Below the pieces are notes generated by a model that worked only from the letters and a program-made list of their open reading frames with translations, was not told the origin of the DNA and did not search any database. A stretch of 7,621 bases of DNA, taken from an uncultured Oscillospiraceae bacterium (lineage in GTDB: Bacteria; Bacillota; Clostridia; Oscillospirales; Oscillospiraceae). A program made the translations under genes and the position numbers. This document shows positions 1 to 7,269 of this stretch, in pieces (position 1 is the first letter of the stretch; the number at the start of each line of letters is the position of its first letter). The DNA is taken from NCBI GenBank assembly GCA_934515035.1, contig CAKSXP010000085.1, positions 1 through 7,621 on the forward strand, written 5' to 3'.

Positions 1-1813
1 GAGGCTCCTCCGCCTCGCCGGATATCTCGATAAGAGCGCGGACGCTCTTGATTATCGTTTTCGGCGTTATGCCGTTTTTGCGGTTGTATTCCTGCTGCTT
101 GGCGCGGCGGCGCTCGGTCTCGGTTATGGCTGCGTCCATGCTCCGGGTAATGGTGTCCGCATACATGATGACCTTGCCGTCCGCGTTTCGCGCCGCGCGG
201 CCTATCGTCTGGATAAGGCTGGTCTCGCTGCGCAGGAATCCCTCCTTGTCGGCGTCGAGTATGGCGACGAGCGATACCTCCGGCAGGTCAAGGCCCTCGC
301 GCAGAAGGTTGATGCCGATGAGCACGTCGAACTCTCCCAGGCGCAGATCGCGTATGATCTCCATGCGCTCGATCGCTCCGATGTCGTGGTGCATATAGCG
401 GCAGCGGATACCGGCGTTGGTCAGATAGTCCGTCAGATCCTCCGCCATGCGCTTGGTGAGCGTCGTGACGAGCGTTCTCTGCCCGTGTTCGACGCGCAGA
501 TTGATCTCGTTTATAAGATCGTCGATCTGACCCTCGACGGGCCGCACCTCGATCTCCGGATCGAGCAGCCCCGTCGGACGTATGATCTGTTCCGCTATCT
601 GCGCGGAACGCTCGCGCTCATAGTCGGAGGGCGTCGCCGAGACATAGACGACCTGGTTTACGCGCTCGGCAAACTCGCCGAACTTCAACGGCCGGTTGTC
701 GAAGGCGGAGGGCAGCCGGAAGCCGTACTGCACGAGCGTCTCCTTGCGCGCGCGGTCCCCGGCGTACATCGCGCGGACCTGCGGCAGCGTGACATGGCTC
801 TCGTCGATGAACATGATGAAATCCTTGGGGAAATAGTCCAGCAGCGTCATCGGCGGCGAGCCGGGCGCGCGCCCGGATATGATGCGGCTGTAATTCTCGA
901 TTCCGGAGCAGTAACCCAGCTCCTGCATCATCTCGATGTCGAAGTTTGTGCGCTGCGCAATGCGCTGCGCCTCGATCAGTTTGCCGTTCTCCTCAAAATA
1001 CCGAACCCGCTCGTCGCACTCGCGGCGTATCTCTTCTATCGCGCGCTCCATCTTTTCGTGTGTCGTGACATAGTGCGACGCGGGATATATCGCAACATGG
1101 CTGAGACTGCGCCGCGGCGCCCCCGTCACGGTGTTTATTTCGCTTATCCGGTCGATCTCGTCGCCGAAGAACTCAACGCGTATGGCATAGTCGTTTGCGT
1201 AAACCGGGAAGATCTCAACCGTGTCGCCGCGGACGCGGAACATATTGCGGTCGAAGGCAACGTCGTTCCGCTCATAGCGGATGTCAACGAGCTTTCTCAG
1301 AAGCTCGTCGCGGTCGCGCTTCTGTCCCGGACGCAGAGAGATGACCATGTTCGCATAATCGATCGGGTCGCCGAGACCGTATATACAGGAAACGGAGGAC
1401 ACGACGATCACGTCTCTCCGCTCAAAAAGGCTGGAGGTCGCCGAATGGCGCAGGCGCTCGATCTCGTCGTTTATGGAGCTGTCCTTTTCGATAAAGGTGT
1501 CCGTATTCGGTATATAGGCCTCCGGCTGATAGTAATCGTAATAGGAAACGAAGTATTCGACCGCGTTGTCCGGAAAAAACTCGCGGAACTCGGAGCAGAG
1601 CTGCGCGGCCAGCGTCTTGTTATGCGCCAGAACGAGCGTCGGTCTCTGAAGGCGCTCTATGACCTTTGCCATCGTGTAGGTTTTTCCCGAGCCGGTAACG
1701 CCGAGCAGCGTCTGCTCCTCAAAGCCCAGCTCGAGTCCTTTTGCGAGGGCGTCTATGGCCTCCGGCTGGTCACCGGAAGGCTTGTATTCGCTTACAACAT
1801 GAAAATCCGGCAT
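1..1813 (-). CDS. uvrB: UvrABC excinuclease subunit B (UvrB), C-terminus cut off by window edge
   Basis: UvrB is the helicase-like subunit of nucleotide excision repair; it is loaded by UvrA, verifies the lesion and recruits the nuclease UvrC. Translating the minus strand from 1813 gives 604 continuous residues. Seen in order: Walker A GVTGSGKT at residues 38-45, the tyrosine-rich beta-hairpin that inserts between DNA strands ([14 protein letters not shown], about 87-100), the Walker B-like DESH at 337-340 within [11 protein letters not shown], the motif around [12 protein letters not shown], and motif [11 protein letters not shown] at 535-543. The family is about 650-680 residues long, so the missing end should hold the short UVR domain that contacts UvrC. 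The ATG at 1813 is preceded by GGGAGG seven bases upstream. The gene has its own promoter and is not co-transcribed with the MATE gene, which ends in a terminator. I see no frameshift or missing catalytic motif. Confidence 0.98.
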   Translation of the reverse strand, partial: MPDFHVVSEYKPSGDQPEAIDALAKGLELGFEEQTLLGVTGSGKTYTMAKVIERLQRPTLVLAHNKTLAAQLCSEFREFFPDNAVEYFVSYYDYYQPEAYIPNTDTFIEKDSSINDEIERLRHSATSSLFERRDVIVVSSVSCIYGLGDPIDYANMVISLRPGQKRDRDELLRKLVDIRYERNDVAFDRNMFRVRGDTVEIFPVYANDYAIRVEFFGDEIDRISEINTVTGAPRRSLSHVAIYPASHYVTTHEKMERAIEEIRRECDERVRYFEENGKLIEAQRIAQRTNFDIEMMQELGYCSGIENYSRIISGRAPGSPPMTLLDYFPKDFIMFIDESHVTLPQVRAMYAGDRARKETLVQYGFRLPSAFDNRPLKFGEFAERVNQVVYVSATPSDYERERSAQIAEQIIRPTGLLDPEIEVRPVEGQIDDLINEINLRVEHGQRTLVTTLTKRMAEDLTDYLTNAGIRCRYMHHDIGAIERMEIIRDLRLGEFDVLIGINLLREGLDLPEVSLVAILDADKEGFLRSETSLIQTIGRAARNADGKVIMYADTITRSMDAAITETERRRAKQQEYNRKNGITPKTIIKSVRALIEISGEAEEP

Positions 1814-1847
1814 TTCTGTGCCTCCCAAGCAAGTGTCTTAATGTATT

Positions 1848-1875
1848 ATTGTATCACATTCCGTACATAAAGCAA
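1848..1875 (-). promoter_or_regulatory. Predicted sigma-A promoter of uvrB
   Basis: On the minus strand, TTGCTT (1870-1875) is followed after 16 bases by TACAAT (1848-1853), with a TG one base before the -10 hexamer (extended -10). The expected start of transcription is near 1841, giving a leader of roughly 28 nt before the uvrB ATG. The -10 matches consensus at 5 of 6 positions and the -35 at 4 of 6. No clear LexA site, either the Gram-positive GAAC-N4-GTTC type or the CTGT-N8-ACAG type, was found between 1814 and 1913. Confidence 0.7.
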
Positions 1876-1881
1876 ACACAT

Positions 1882-1910
1882 TCCGCCGGGAAGATGTATT
1901 TCCCGGCGGA
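1882..1910. repeat. Perfect 11-bp inverted repeat upstream of the uvrB promoter
   Basis: TCCGCCGGGAA (1882-1892) is exactly repeated in inverse orientation at 1900-1910, with a 7-base loop. It lies between the terminator of the MATE gene and the -35 element of uvrB, starting six bases upstream of that element. Neither strand has a run of T after it, so it is not a typical intrinsic terminator. It could be a stabilising hairpin on a read-through transcript or a protein-binding operator; the sequence alone does not decide. Confidence 0.6.
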
Positions 1911-1913
1911 TAC

Positions 1914-1939
1914 AAAAAAGCCTCCCCTTTCGGGGAGGC
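1914..1939 (-). terminator. Intrinsic terminator of the MATE transporter gene
   Basis: GCCTCCCC (1920-1927) and GGGGAGGC (1932-1939) form a perfect 8-bp stem with a 4-base loop. Read on the minus strand, it is followed directly by six T residues (1914-1919). It begins 17 bases after the stop codon of the MATE gene and separates it from uvrB. Confidence 0.93.
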
Positions 1940-1956
1940 CGGGTGGAAAAGCGGAG

Positions 1957-3396
1957 TTATGCCTGCTCCGGGAGCCGTTCCTGCTGCGCGATGAGACCGC
2001 TGAGCCGCTTCATGTCCAGCAGCAGCATCGTGAAAGCGACGATAAAACCGATAACGTCGGAAACGGGGGTCGCGATAATGCATCCGTTCACGCCCAGGAA
2101 CATCGGCATTATCAGCGTCAGAGGCAGCATGCTGACCGTCCGTATCAGGGAAGCGACAGTCGCCTTGAGCGCCTGGCCGGAGGCGAGGAAATATCCGTTG
2201 CATATCGAGTGCACGGCAAGGGCCGGGACCGTGAGGTTGTAGACATGCATGCACCATTTTGCATATTCAACGAAGGTCGTGTTGTCCGAGTTGCCATAGA
2301 GCGAAACAAAGAACCCGGTGAACACGTGCAGGATGATATAGCCGGGTATCGTAACTGCAAGGCCCATAATGATTCCCTTTTTGACTATCTCCTTGACGCG
2401 GCGGTAGTTTTTCGCGCCGAAGTTATATCCGGCAAGGGACTGCACGGCCTGTTGGAGACCGAAGGCTGGGATAACAAAGACCATTCCCGTCGAGGTCGTC
2501 GCGGATATCGCGCTGAGGACGATATCGCCGCCAACGGCGCCCGAGGCGGCTCCGTAATAGACTATCGTCTTGTTGATGACCGCGCCGACGACGCCGCTCG
2601 TCGCCTGGCTGAGCGCGGAGGCGATGCCGAGCTTCATCGACCGGAGCGTGAGCGAAAGGTTGATGCGGATATCCCTGAGCTTCAGCCTGACCGGAGACTT
2701 GCGGCTCTTCGCAAAGTATCCGACCACCATGCACGCGGAGGCGCACTGCGCAATGATCGTTGCTATCGCGGCGCCCTTGACGCCCCAGCCGAACGCGAAG
2801 ATGAAAAGCGGGTCGAGCGCGACATTGATGACCGCGCCGGTCGCCAGGCAGAGCATGCCCATCGTCGGGTTGCCGGAGGTGTTGACAAAGTTGTTCATGC
2901 CGTTGCTGATAGCGGAAAACAGCGCGCCGAGCAGGATGATGCGCATATAGTCGATCGCATAGGTCAGTGTTTCACCCTCCGCGCCGAGGAAGCGGAGGAT
3001 AGGCTCGAGGAATATGAACAGAACGACGAATTTGATAACGCTGAGCACAGTTGTCGCGGCAAGGGTGTTTCCAAGGACGTTCTCCGCGCCGTCATAATCC
3101 TTCTCGCCGAGACGCATTGCGAATATCGTATGTCCGCCGACGCCGATAAGCATTGCCAGCGCCTGCATGAACCATGTGACGGGGCTGGTGAGCGATATTG
3201 CCGAAAGCGCAACATAGCCGACGCCGTTGGACACGAATATTCTATCCACCATGTTATACATGGAGTTGATAAGTATCGTTGCTATCGCGGGGACGCCGAA
3301 TTTGATGAGGAGCTTTGTGATCTTTTCGGTGCCCATAATCTCCGTGCCGGTCCTGGTGTTTTCAGTCCCGGCTTCTATGACTTCGTTTTGTTCCAA
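1957..3396 (-). CDS. MATE family efflux transporter (MepA-like)
   Basis: This is a multidrug and toxic-compound extrusion transporter, a 12-helix inner-membrane antiporter that uses a Na+ or H+ gradient to expel cationic or other small molecules; the substrate cannot be read from sequence. Its 479 residues fit the family length of about 450-480. The first 20 residues are hydrophilic. The transporter fold then begins at MGTEKITKLLIKFG, followed by YNMVDRIF at 47-54. The two-fold internal repeat is visible: IGVGGHTIFAMRLGEKDY (84-101) in the first half matches AFGLQQAVQSLAGYNFGAKNY (about 311-331) in the second. Other family signatures are NTSGNPTMGM (172-181) and NVALDPLFIF (191-200). The start is a TTG codon, chosen because AAGGAGG stands exactly seven bases upstream; the ATG at residue 21 is a weaker alternative. 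The gene has its own promoter and terminator and is independent of rnf. Confidence 0.95.
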   Translation of the reverse strand: MEQNEVIEAGTENTRTGTEIMGTEKITKLLIKFGVPAIATILINSMYNMVDRIFVSNGVGYVALSAISLTSPVTWFMQALAMLIGVGGHTIFAMRLGEKDYDGAENVLGNTLAATTVLSVIKFVVLFIFLEPILRFLGAEGETLTYAIDYMRIILLGALFSAISNGMNNFVNTSGNPTMGMLCLATGAVINVALDPLFIFAFGWGVKGAAIATIIAQCASACMVVGYFAKSRKSPVRLKLRDIRINLSLTLRSMKLGIASALSQATSGVVGAVINKTIVYYGAASGAVGGDIVLSAISATTSTGMVFVIPAFGLQQAVQSLAGYNFGAKNYRRVKEIVKKGIIMGLAVTIPGYIILHVFTGFFVSLYGNSDNTTFVEYAKWCMHVYNLTVPALAVHSICNGYFLASGQALKATVASLIRTVSMLPLTLIMPMFLGVNGCIIATPVSDVIGFIVAFTMLLLDMKRLSGLIAQQERLPEQA

Positions 3397-3402
3397 CGGG
3401 TT

Positions 3403-3410
3403 ACCTCCTT
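3403..3410 (-). promoter_or_regulatory. Ribosome binding site that selects a TTG start for the MATE gene
   Basis: AAGGAGGT on the minus strand is a full match to the anti-Shine-Dalgarno end of 16S rRNA, and its AAGGAGG core ends seven bases before the TTG at 3396-3394. It decides the start in favour of TTG over the in-frame ATG 20 codons further in. Confidence 0.85.
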
Positions 3411-3429
3411 GCAGATGCGGCGATTAATT

Positions 3430-3457
3430 AAGGCCATCCCTCGAAGGGGGTGGCCTT
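3430..3457 (-). promoter_or_regulatory. Hairpin in the 5' leader of the MATE gene
   Basis: AAGGCCA and TGGCCTT (3430-3436 and 3451-3457) form a 7-bp stem that extends by three more C-G pairs past one mismatch, leaving a small UUCG-containing loop. It lies about 20 bases into the predicted leader. No T-run follows on the minus strand (TTAATTAATCG), so it does not look like an attenuator terminator. The upper part of the 5' arm, ACCCCCTT, is also complementary to the ribosome binding site at 3403-3410 at seven of eight positions. It does not resemble a riboswitch class I can name. Confidence 0.55.
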
Positions 3458-3482
3458 TGCCTGATTTTATCTTGTCAGTTGT

Positions 3483-3511
3483 ATTATAGATTATATGATA
3501 ACAAATGTCAA
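3483..3511 (-). promoter_or_regulatory. Consensus sigma-A promoter of the MATE gene
   Basis: On the minus strand, TTGACA (3506-3511) and TATAAT (3483-3488) are both perfect consensus hexamers separated by the optimal 17 bases. Transcription should begin near 3476, leaving a leader of about 80 nt before the TTG start. The region is markedly AT-rich compared with the GC-rich genes around it. Confidence 0.93.
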
Positions 3512-3535
3512 CCACCGGAGGACACGCGCAAGCAG

Positions 3536-3568
3536 AACAAAACGGCCGCCCCGGCGGAGCGGCCGTTT
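3536..3568 (-). terminator. Intrinsic terminator of the rnf operon
   Basis: AAACGGCCGC (3540-3549) pairs perfectly with GCGGCCGTTT (3559-3568) around a 9-base loop. On the minus strand the stem runs into TTTTGTT. It begins 12 bases after the rnfB stop codon, so it marks the end of the operon and isolates it from the MATE promoter just downstream. Confidence 0.93.
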
Positions 3569-3580
3569 AACGGTATAGCG

Positions 3581-4432
3581 TTATTTCTCCGCGAATCTGC
3601 TCACGGACGACGGAATGGGCTGGGTCTCGTTCTCAGTGTTCAGGCGGGCGTCACGGATAAGGTGGCGCGGGCATTTGGGCGCGCACTGTCCGCAGGAGAC
3701 GCACTTTGTATAGTCGATCTGCGCAAGGTTGTCCACGACATGTATCGCGTCATGCTCGCAGGTCTTCTGGCATATCGAACAGCCGATGCAGCCGATATCG
3801 CAGTATTTGCGCAGGACCGCACCCTTCTGTCTGGAGTTGCAGGCGACGGTGACATCCGCGCTGTACGGGACCTTGATGATGAGCTTCTTCGGGCAGGCGG
3901 AGGCACAGGTCATGCAGCCCGTGCATTTTTCATGGTCAACGCGGGCAACGCCGTCCTTGACGGATATCGCGCCGAAGGGGCAGGCCTTGACGCAGGTGCC
4001 GAAGCCGAGGCAGCCGTCCGGGCACTCGTTCGGTCCGCTGCCGCCGCCAAGACGCATCGCGGCGTTGCAGTCGGATATGCCGGAGTAGTCGAATTTTTTC
4101 TTCGCCGTGAAGCCGGAGCACTTGACCAGCGCAACGCAGCGCTCGACGTCCCCGGCCTCGACGCCCATTATGGCGGAGACCTTTTTCGCCGCTTCGCTGC
4201 CGCCGGGCAGGCAGCAGTTCGTCGGGGCCTCGCCCGCAACAACGGCGGCGGCATAGGCCGAGCAGCCGGCAAAGCCGCAGCCGCCGCAGTTTGCGCCGGG
4301 CAGGACCTCAACGATCTTTTCCTGGCGCTCATCGACGGGCACGGCGAATTTCTTTGCGGCTATGGCAAGCAGGAAGCCGAAAACGGCGCCAAGAACGCCG
4401 AGAACGACAACGGAATAAACAACTGTCATCAT
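3581..4432 (-). CDS. rnfB: Rnf complex subunit B, multi-cluster ferredoxin-like protein
   Basis: RnfB is the cytoplasmic iron-sulfur subunit of the Rnf ferredoxin:NAD oxidoreductase and is thought to take electrons from reduced ferredoxin. Residues 4-26 form a single membrane anchor. A first [4Fe-4S] site follows in NCGGCGFAGC (Cys49, 52, 57, with Cys73/74 as fourth ligand). Next come Cys137/141/147/151 (ECPDGCLGFGTCVKACP) and three classic CxxCxxCxxxC motifs: 170-180, 215-225 and 244-254. Cys99, 105 and 122 lie in the linker, as is usual in clostridial RnfB. At 283 residues, length and layout fit the clostridial form, which is longer than the proteobacterial one. Two ATG codons stand in tandem at the start; GAGG lies two bases before the first and five before the second, so the true protein may be one residue shorter. 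It is the last gene of the operon, 13 bases after rnfA. Confidence 0.97.
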   Translation of the reverse strand: MMTVVYSVVVLGVLGAVFGFLLAIAAKKFAVPVDERQEKIVEVLPGANCGGCGFAGCSAYAAAVVAGEAPTNCCLPGGSEAAKKVSAIMGVEAGDVERCVALVKCSGFTAKKKFDYSGISDCNAAMRLGGGSGPNECPDGCLGFGTCVKACPFGAISVKDGVARVDHEKCTGCMTCASACPKKLIIKVPYSADVTVACNSRQKGAVLRKYCDIGCIGCSICQKTCEHDAIHVVDNLAQIDYTKCVSCGQCAPKCPRHLIRDARLNTENETQPIPSSVSRFAEK

Positions 4433-4445
4433 TTCCTCGTCCCCC

Positions 4446-5030
4446 TTACCATACTTTCAGGCCGGTGAAGCCCATGAACGCAAGGGCGATCAGTCCGGCG
4501 GATACAAGCGCTATCGGGAAGCCCTCAAAGGACTTGGGATAGTCGGCAAACTCCAGCCTCTCGCGGACGCTGGCAAACAGCACGATGGCGACCAGGAAGC
4601 CGAGACCGCCCGTCACGCCGTAGACGACGCTCTCGATGAAGTTATAGCCGTTCTGGGTGTTCAGCAGCGCAACGCCGAGCACCGCGCAGTTTGTTGTGAT
4701 AAGCGGAAGGTAAATGCCGAGGGACTCATACAGAGAGGGCATGGCCTTCTGCAAAAACATCTCAACGAACTGGACCAGCGAGGCGATGACGAGGATATAT
4801 GCCACCGTCTGCATAAACTCGAGGCCGAGCTTCACCAGAACGAGGTTTATCAGATAGGTGAATATCGAGGCAACGCCCATGACGAAGGTGACGGCGATGC
4901 CCATGCCCGCGGCGGTATCCATCTTTTTGGACACGCCCATGAACGGGCATATGCCGAGAAACTGCGAGAAGATGAAGTTTTCAACGAGGATGGCGCCGAG
5001 CGCTATCGAGAGTATACCGGTAAAGCTCAT
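4446..5030 (-). CDS. rnfA: Rnf complex subunit A, integral membrane electron-transfer protein
   Basis: RnfA is one of two homologous six-helix membrane subunits that together hold an iron-sulfur cluster inside the membrane and form part of the ion-transport core. The 194-residue length matches the family (about 190). Seen here: LVENFIFSQFLGICPFMG (15-32) with Cys28, and the inverted-repeat counterpart ITTNCAVLGVALLN with Cys115; these two cysteines are the conserved cluster ligands. The phrase NCAVLG together with CPFMGVS separates RnfA from RnfE. The start codon overlaps the rnfE stop as ATGA, and GAGGAGG sits seven bases upstream, indicating translational coupling. Confidence 0.97.
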   Translation of the reverse strand: MSFTGILSIALGAILVENFIFSQFLGICPFMGVSKKMDTAAGMGIAVTFVMGVASIFTYLINLVLVKLGLEFMQTVAYILVIASLVQFVEMFLQKAMPSLYESLGIYLPLITTNCAVLGVALLNTQNGYNFIESVVYGVTGGLGFLVAIVLFASVRERLEFADYPKSFEGFPIALVSAGLIALAFMGFTGLKVW

Positions 5031-5668
5031 TTGGATACCTCCTCAGTCTTTTTGTTCTTTCCGCGGTTCACGGCCCACTGCATGGCGGCGATCAGCGCGC
5101 CGAGCGTCAGAAAGCCGCCGACGGGCAGCACCATCAGCATCGCGCCGTATTCGGAGGGGAATATCTGTATTCCCGCGCCGCCGTTGAGTATTCCGCCGCC
5201 GAAGCTGCCGTTTCCGAGAAACTCGCGGATCACGCACATGATGATGAGAACGACGGTATAGCCGACACCCTGGGCGATGCCGTCAACGGCGGAAGCGCCG
5301 ACGCTGTTTTTGGAGGCAAAAGCCTCCGCGCGGCCGAGGATTATGCAGTTGACGACGATCAGCGGAAGGAAAACGCCGAGCGATTCGCTCAGGTCGGGCA
5401 GATATGCCTGAAGCAGCAGATCGACTATCGTAACAAAGCCCGCGATGACGACTATGTAGCAGGCGATGCGCACCTTGGAGGGGATCACCTTGCGCAGAAG
5501 CGAAATGACGATATTGGAGCAGGTGAGGATGACGAGGACGGAGAGGCCCATGCCGACGCCATTGAACAGACTGGTCGTGATCGCCATCGTGGAGCACATG
5601 CCCAGAAGCTGGACAAGAACGGGGTTCTGGTCGATGAGGCCGTCTTTGAACTGTTTTCTGATATTCAT
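5027..5668 (-). CDS. rnfE: Rnf complex subunit E, integral membrane electron-transfer protein
   Basis: RnfE is the partner of RnfA in the membrane core of the Rnf complex and is homologous to NqrD of the Na+-pumping NADH:quinone reductase. The 213 residues contain six hydrophobic helices. QNPVLVQLLGMCSTMAITTS (14-33) carries Cys25, and PLIVVNCIILGRAEAFASKN carries Cys108; both positions agree with the conserved cluster-binding cysteines of the family. The NCIILGRAEAF motif distinguishes it from RnfA. The C-terminus is lysine-rich (NRGKNKKTEEVSK). AAGGAGG lies seven bases before the ATG. The gene starts 12 bases after rnfG and overlaps rnfA by four bases. Confidence 0.97.
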   Translation of the reverse strand: MNIRKQFKDGLIDQNPVLVQLLGMCSTMAITTSLFNGVGMGLSVLVILTCSNIVISLLRKVIPSKVRIACYIVVIAGFVTIVDLLLQAYLPDLSESLGVFLPLIVVNCIILGRAEAFASKNSVGASAVDGIAQGVGYTVVLIIMCVIREFLGNGSFGGGILNGGAGIQIFPSEYGAMLMVLPVGGFLTLGALIAAMQWAVNRGKNKKTEEVSK

Positions 5669-5680
5669 TTCATAACCTCC

Positions 5681-6238
5681 TTATCCCAGCTCCGCCGCGG
5701 TGGCAAGAGCGATGTTGACGCCGTTTGTAACAGCGCGCGAGGTTATGGTCGCGCCGGTGAGCGCGTCGATGTCGCCGCCGTCCTTGGAAACGGCCTGTTC
5801 GGAGGACACTCCGATAAACTGTGCGCGCCAATCCGCGTCGGCCGCCTTTGAACCGAGGTTGGAGGTCTCGGACATGTCGATGATCGCAACGCCGGTAACG
5901 GCGCCGTCAAGCCCGACGCCGACGACCATATCAATGTTGCCCTGTGAGCCGGAGACAACGGTCTCCACCACATAACCGGCCGGGCCGTCTCCGCTTTTTG
6001 CGGCGTAGACGCAGGATACCTCCTTTGCGGAGACCTCCGCGTCGAGCTTTTCAAAGGTCTCGCCCGCGGGCATGACCTCGCTGAGCGCCGCGTTGGTCTT
6101 TTCGTCCTTTATCTCCGCGATCCTGTCGCGGGTTATGTAGTCAACGAGGCCCAGCAGCAGCGCCGTGATCGCGCTGATGAGAAACAGCACGATTATGAGG
6201 CGGGGCATCGAGTTTGCGTTTTTCCCGGTCTCTTTCAT
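5681..6238 (-). CDS. rnfG: Rnf complex subunit G, covalent-FMN protein
   Basis: RnfG is a membrane-anchored flavoprotein on the extracytoplasmic side of the Rnf complex that relays electrons between the other subunits. One N-terminal membrane helix (about 13-32) is followed by a soluble FMN-binding domain. The flavin attachment motif is DALTGATITS (158-167), in which Thr164 should carry FMN through a phosphoester bond made by the ApbE flavin transferase; no apbE lies in this window. The SETSNLGSK stretch (123-131) stands where the family commonly has an ETPGLG-like segment. Length (185) is normal. Its ATG overlaps the rnfD stop by one base (TAATG), and AAGGAGG lies ten bases upstream inside the end of rnfD. 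Confidence 0.95.
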   Translation of the reverse strand: MKETGKNANSMPRLIIVLFLISAITALLLGLVDYITRDRIAEIKDEKTNAALSEVMPAGETFEKLDAEVSAKEVSCVYAAKSGDGPAGYVVETVVSGSQGNIDMVVGVGLDGAVTGVAIIDMSETSNLGSKAADADWRAQFIGVSSEQAVSKDGGDIDALTGATITSRAVTNGVNIALATAAELG

Positions 6239-7269
6239 TATGCCTGCGCCTCCTTTGCCTTTTTCTTCTCTTCCCTCTGCTTTTTGAGATCCTCGCGGGT
6301 CACTCCGAAGCGGCGGGGCAGAGTGTATTTATCGATGAGCCATACACAGACGTTCATGATGAGTATCGCATAGGAAACGCCCTCCGGATACGAGCCGAAA
6401 TAGCGTATGAAAACGGTCAGCAGGCCGCAGCCGATGCCGTAGATGATCTGTCCCTTTTTGGTTATGGGGCTGGTCGCATAGTCGGTCGCCATGAATATTG
6501 CGCCGAGCATCAGTCCGCCGCCGAGCAGGTTATACATCATCCATTCAAGATGTCCGTTCCCGCCCTTCGGGAAAGCGAAGGTGATTACCGCGACGGTCAG
6601 CAGATAGGACAGCGGGATGCGCGGGGAGATGATCCTGCGCAGGACGAGATAGAGTCCGCCGCAGAGAAGCGCCACCGCGCTGACCTCGCCCATCGAGCCG
6701 CCGATGTAGCCGAGGAACATTTTCATCAGGGACACATCGGGCAGAACGCCGCTGTGCAGGGAGGACATCGGCGTTGCCCCCGTGACCGCATCCGCCGCAA
6801 GGTTGAAGATGCTGTCATAGGAAAACGGGGTCATCCAGGTGTTCATGAGCACCGGCCAGGAGAACAGGAATGCGCGCGCGGCAAGCGCGGGGTTCACAAA
6901 GTTCTTGCCTATGCCGCCGTAGAGCTGCTTTACGATGACGATAGCGAAAAAGTCGCCGGCTATGGGCAGCCAGTAGGGGGCGTTGGCCGGGATGCAGTAG
7001 GCTATCAGCATTCCGGTGATGACGGCGGACAGGTCGCCGATCGTGCAGTCCTTTTTCATGAGCTTTCTGTAAGCCCACTCAAAGAAAACGGAGAACGCAA
7101 CGGAAATGAGCGTCATCATAAGAGCGCGCAGGCCGAAAATATAAATACCCATCGCCAGCGCGGGGATAAGCGCGATGATGACATCCAGCATCACGCTTCT
7201 CGTGTCCTCCGGATTGCGGATATGCGGCGAGGAGGACACCGTGAGCAGTTTTTTGTTTTCCATCTTCAC
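6238..7269 (-). CDS. rnfD: Rnf complex subunit D, membrane flavoprotein
   Basis: RnfD is a polytopic membrane subunit homologous to NqrB; it carries covalent FMN and contributes to the ion path. Evidence includes SSPHIRNPEDTRSVMLDVIIALIP at the N-terminus (residues 13-36), the conserved GKNFVNPALAARAFL (121-135) and the flavinylation motif DAVTGAT (160-166), where Thr166 is the predicted FMN attachment residue. About nine to ten hydrophobic segments are visible. The 343-residue length is slightly above typical; the last 18 or so residues form a charged tail rich in Lys and Glu. The start is uncertain. A GTG at 7269 overlaps the rnfC stop as GTGA with AGGAGG only four bases upstream. The ATG at 7263, two codons later, has ten bases of spacing. 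Either start leaves the gene tightly coupled to rnfC. Confidence 0.96.
   Translation of the reverse strand: MKMENKKLLTVSSSPHIRNPEDTRSVMLDVIIALIPALAMGIYIFGLRALMMTLISVAFSVFFEWAYRKLMKKDCTIGDLSAVITGMLIAYCIPANAPYWLPIAGDFFAIVIVKQLYGGIGKNFVNPALAARAFLFSWPVLMNTWMTPFSYDSIFNLAADAVTGATPMSSLHSGVLPDVSLMKMFLGYIGGSMGEVSAVALLCGGLYLVLRRIISPRIPLSYLLTVAVITFAFPKGGNGHLEWMMYNLLGGGLMLGAIFMATDYATSPITKKGQIIYGIGCGLLTVFIRYFGSYPEGVSYAILIMNVCVWLIDKYTLPRRFGVTREDLKKQREEKKKAKEAQA

Noticed and set aside
386..1870. Long plus-strand open frame of 494 codons
   Set aside because: It lies antisense to uvrB, whose minus-strand translation matches the family motif by motif. Its protein is Arg/Val/Leu-rich with no recognisable domain. 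GC-rich coding DNA commonly leaves such shadow frames.
3430..3468. Possible plus-strand terminator (hairpin followed by TTTGCCTGATTTTA)
   Set aside because: The hairpin is slightly better on the plus strand because of G-U pairs, but there is no plus-strand gene upstream to terminate and the T-run is interrupted. It fits better as part of the MATE leader.
3397..3477. Guanidine-type (ykkC or mini-ykkC) riboswitch in the transporter leader
   Set aside because: Mini-ykkC needs two hairpins with ACGR loops, which are not present, and the leader is too short for the larger ykkC class.
1741..3489. Plus-strand open frame of 582 codons across the MATE gene
   Set aside because: It is antisense to the MATE gene, runs through both the terminator and the promoter of that gene, and has the Arg/Asp/His-rich composition of a shadow frame.
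3479..4468. Plus-strand open frame of 329 codons opposite rnfB
   Set aside because: It is Ala/Gly/Arg-rich, antisense to a well-supported RnfB with intact cysteine motifs, and begins inside the MATE promoter region.
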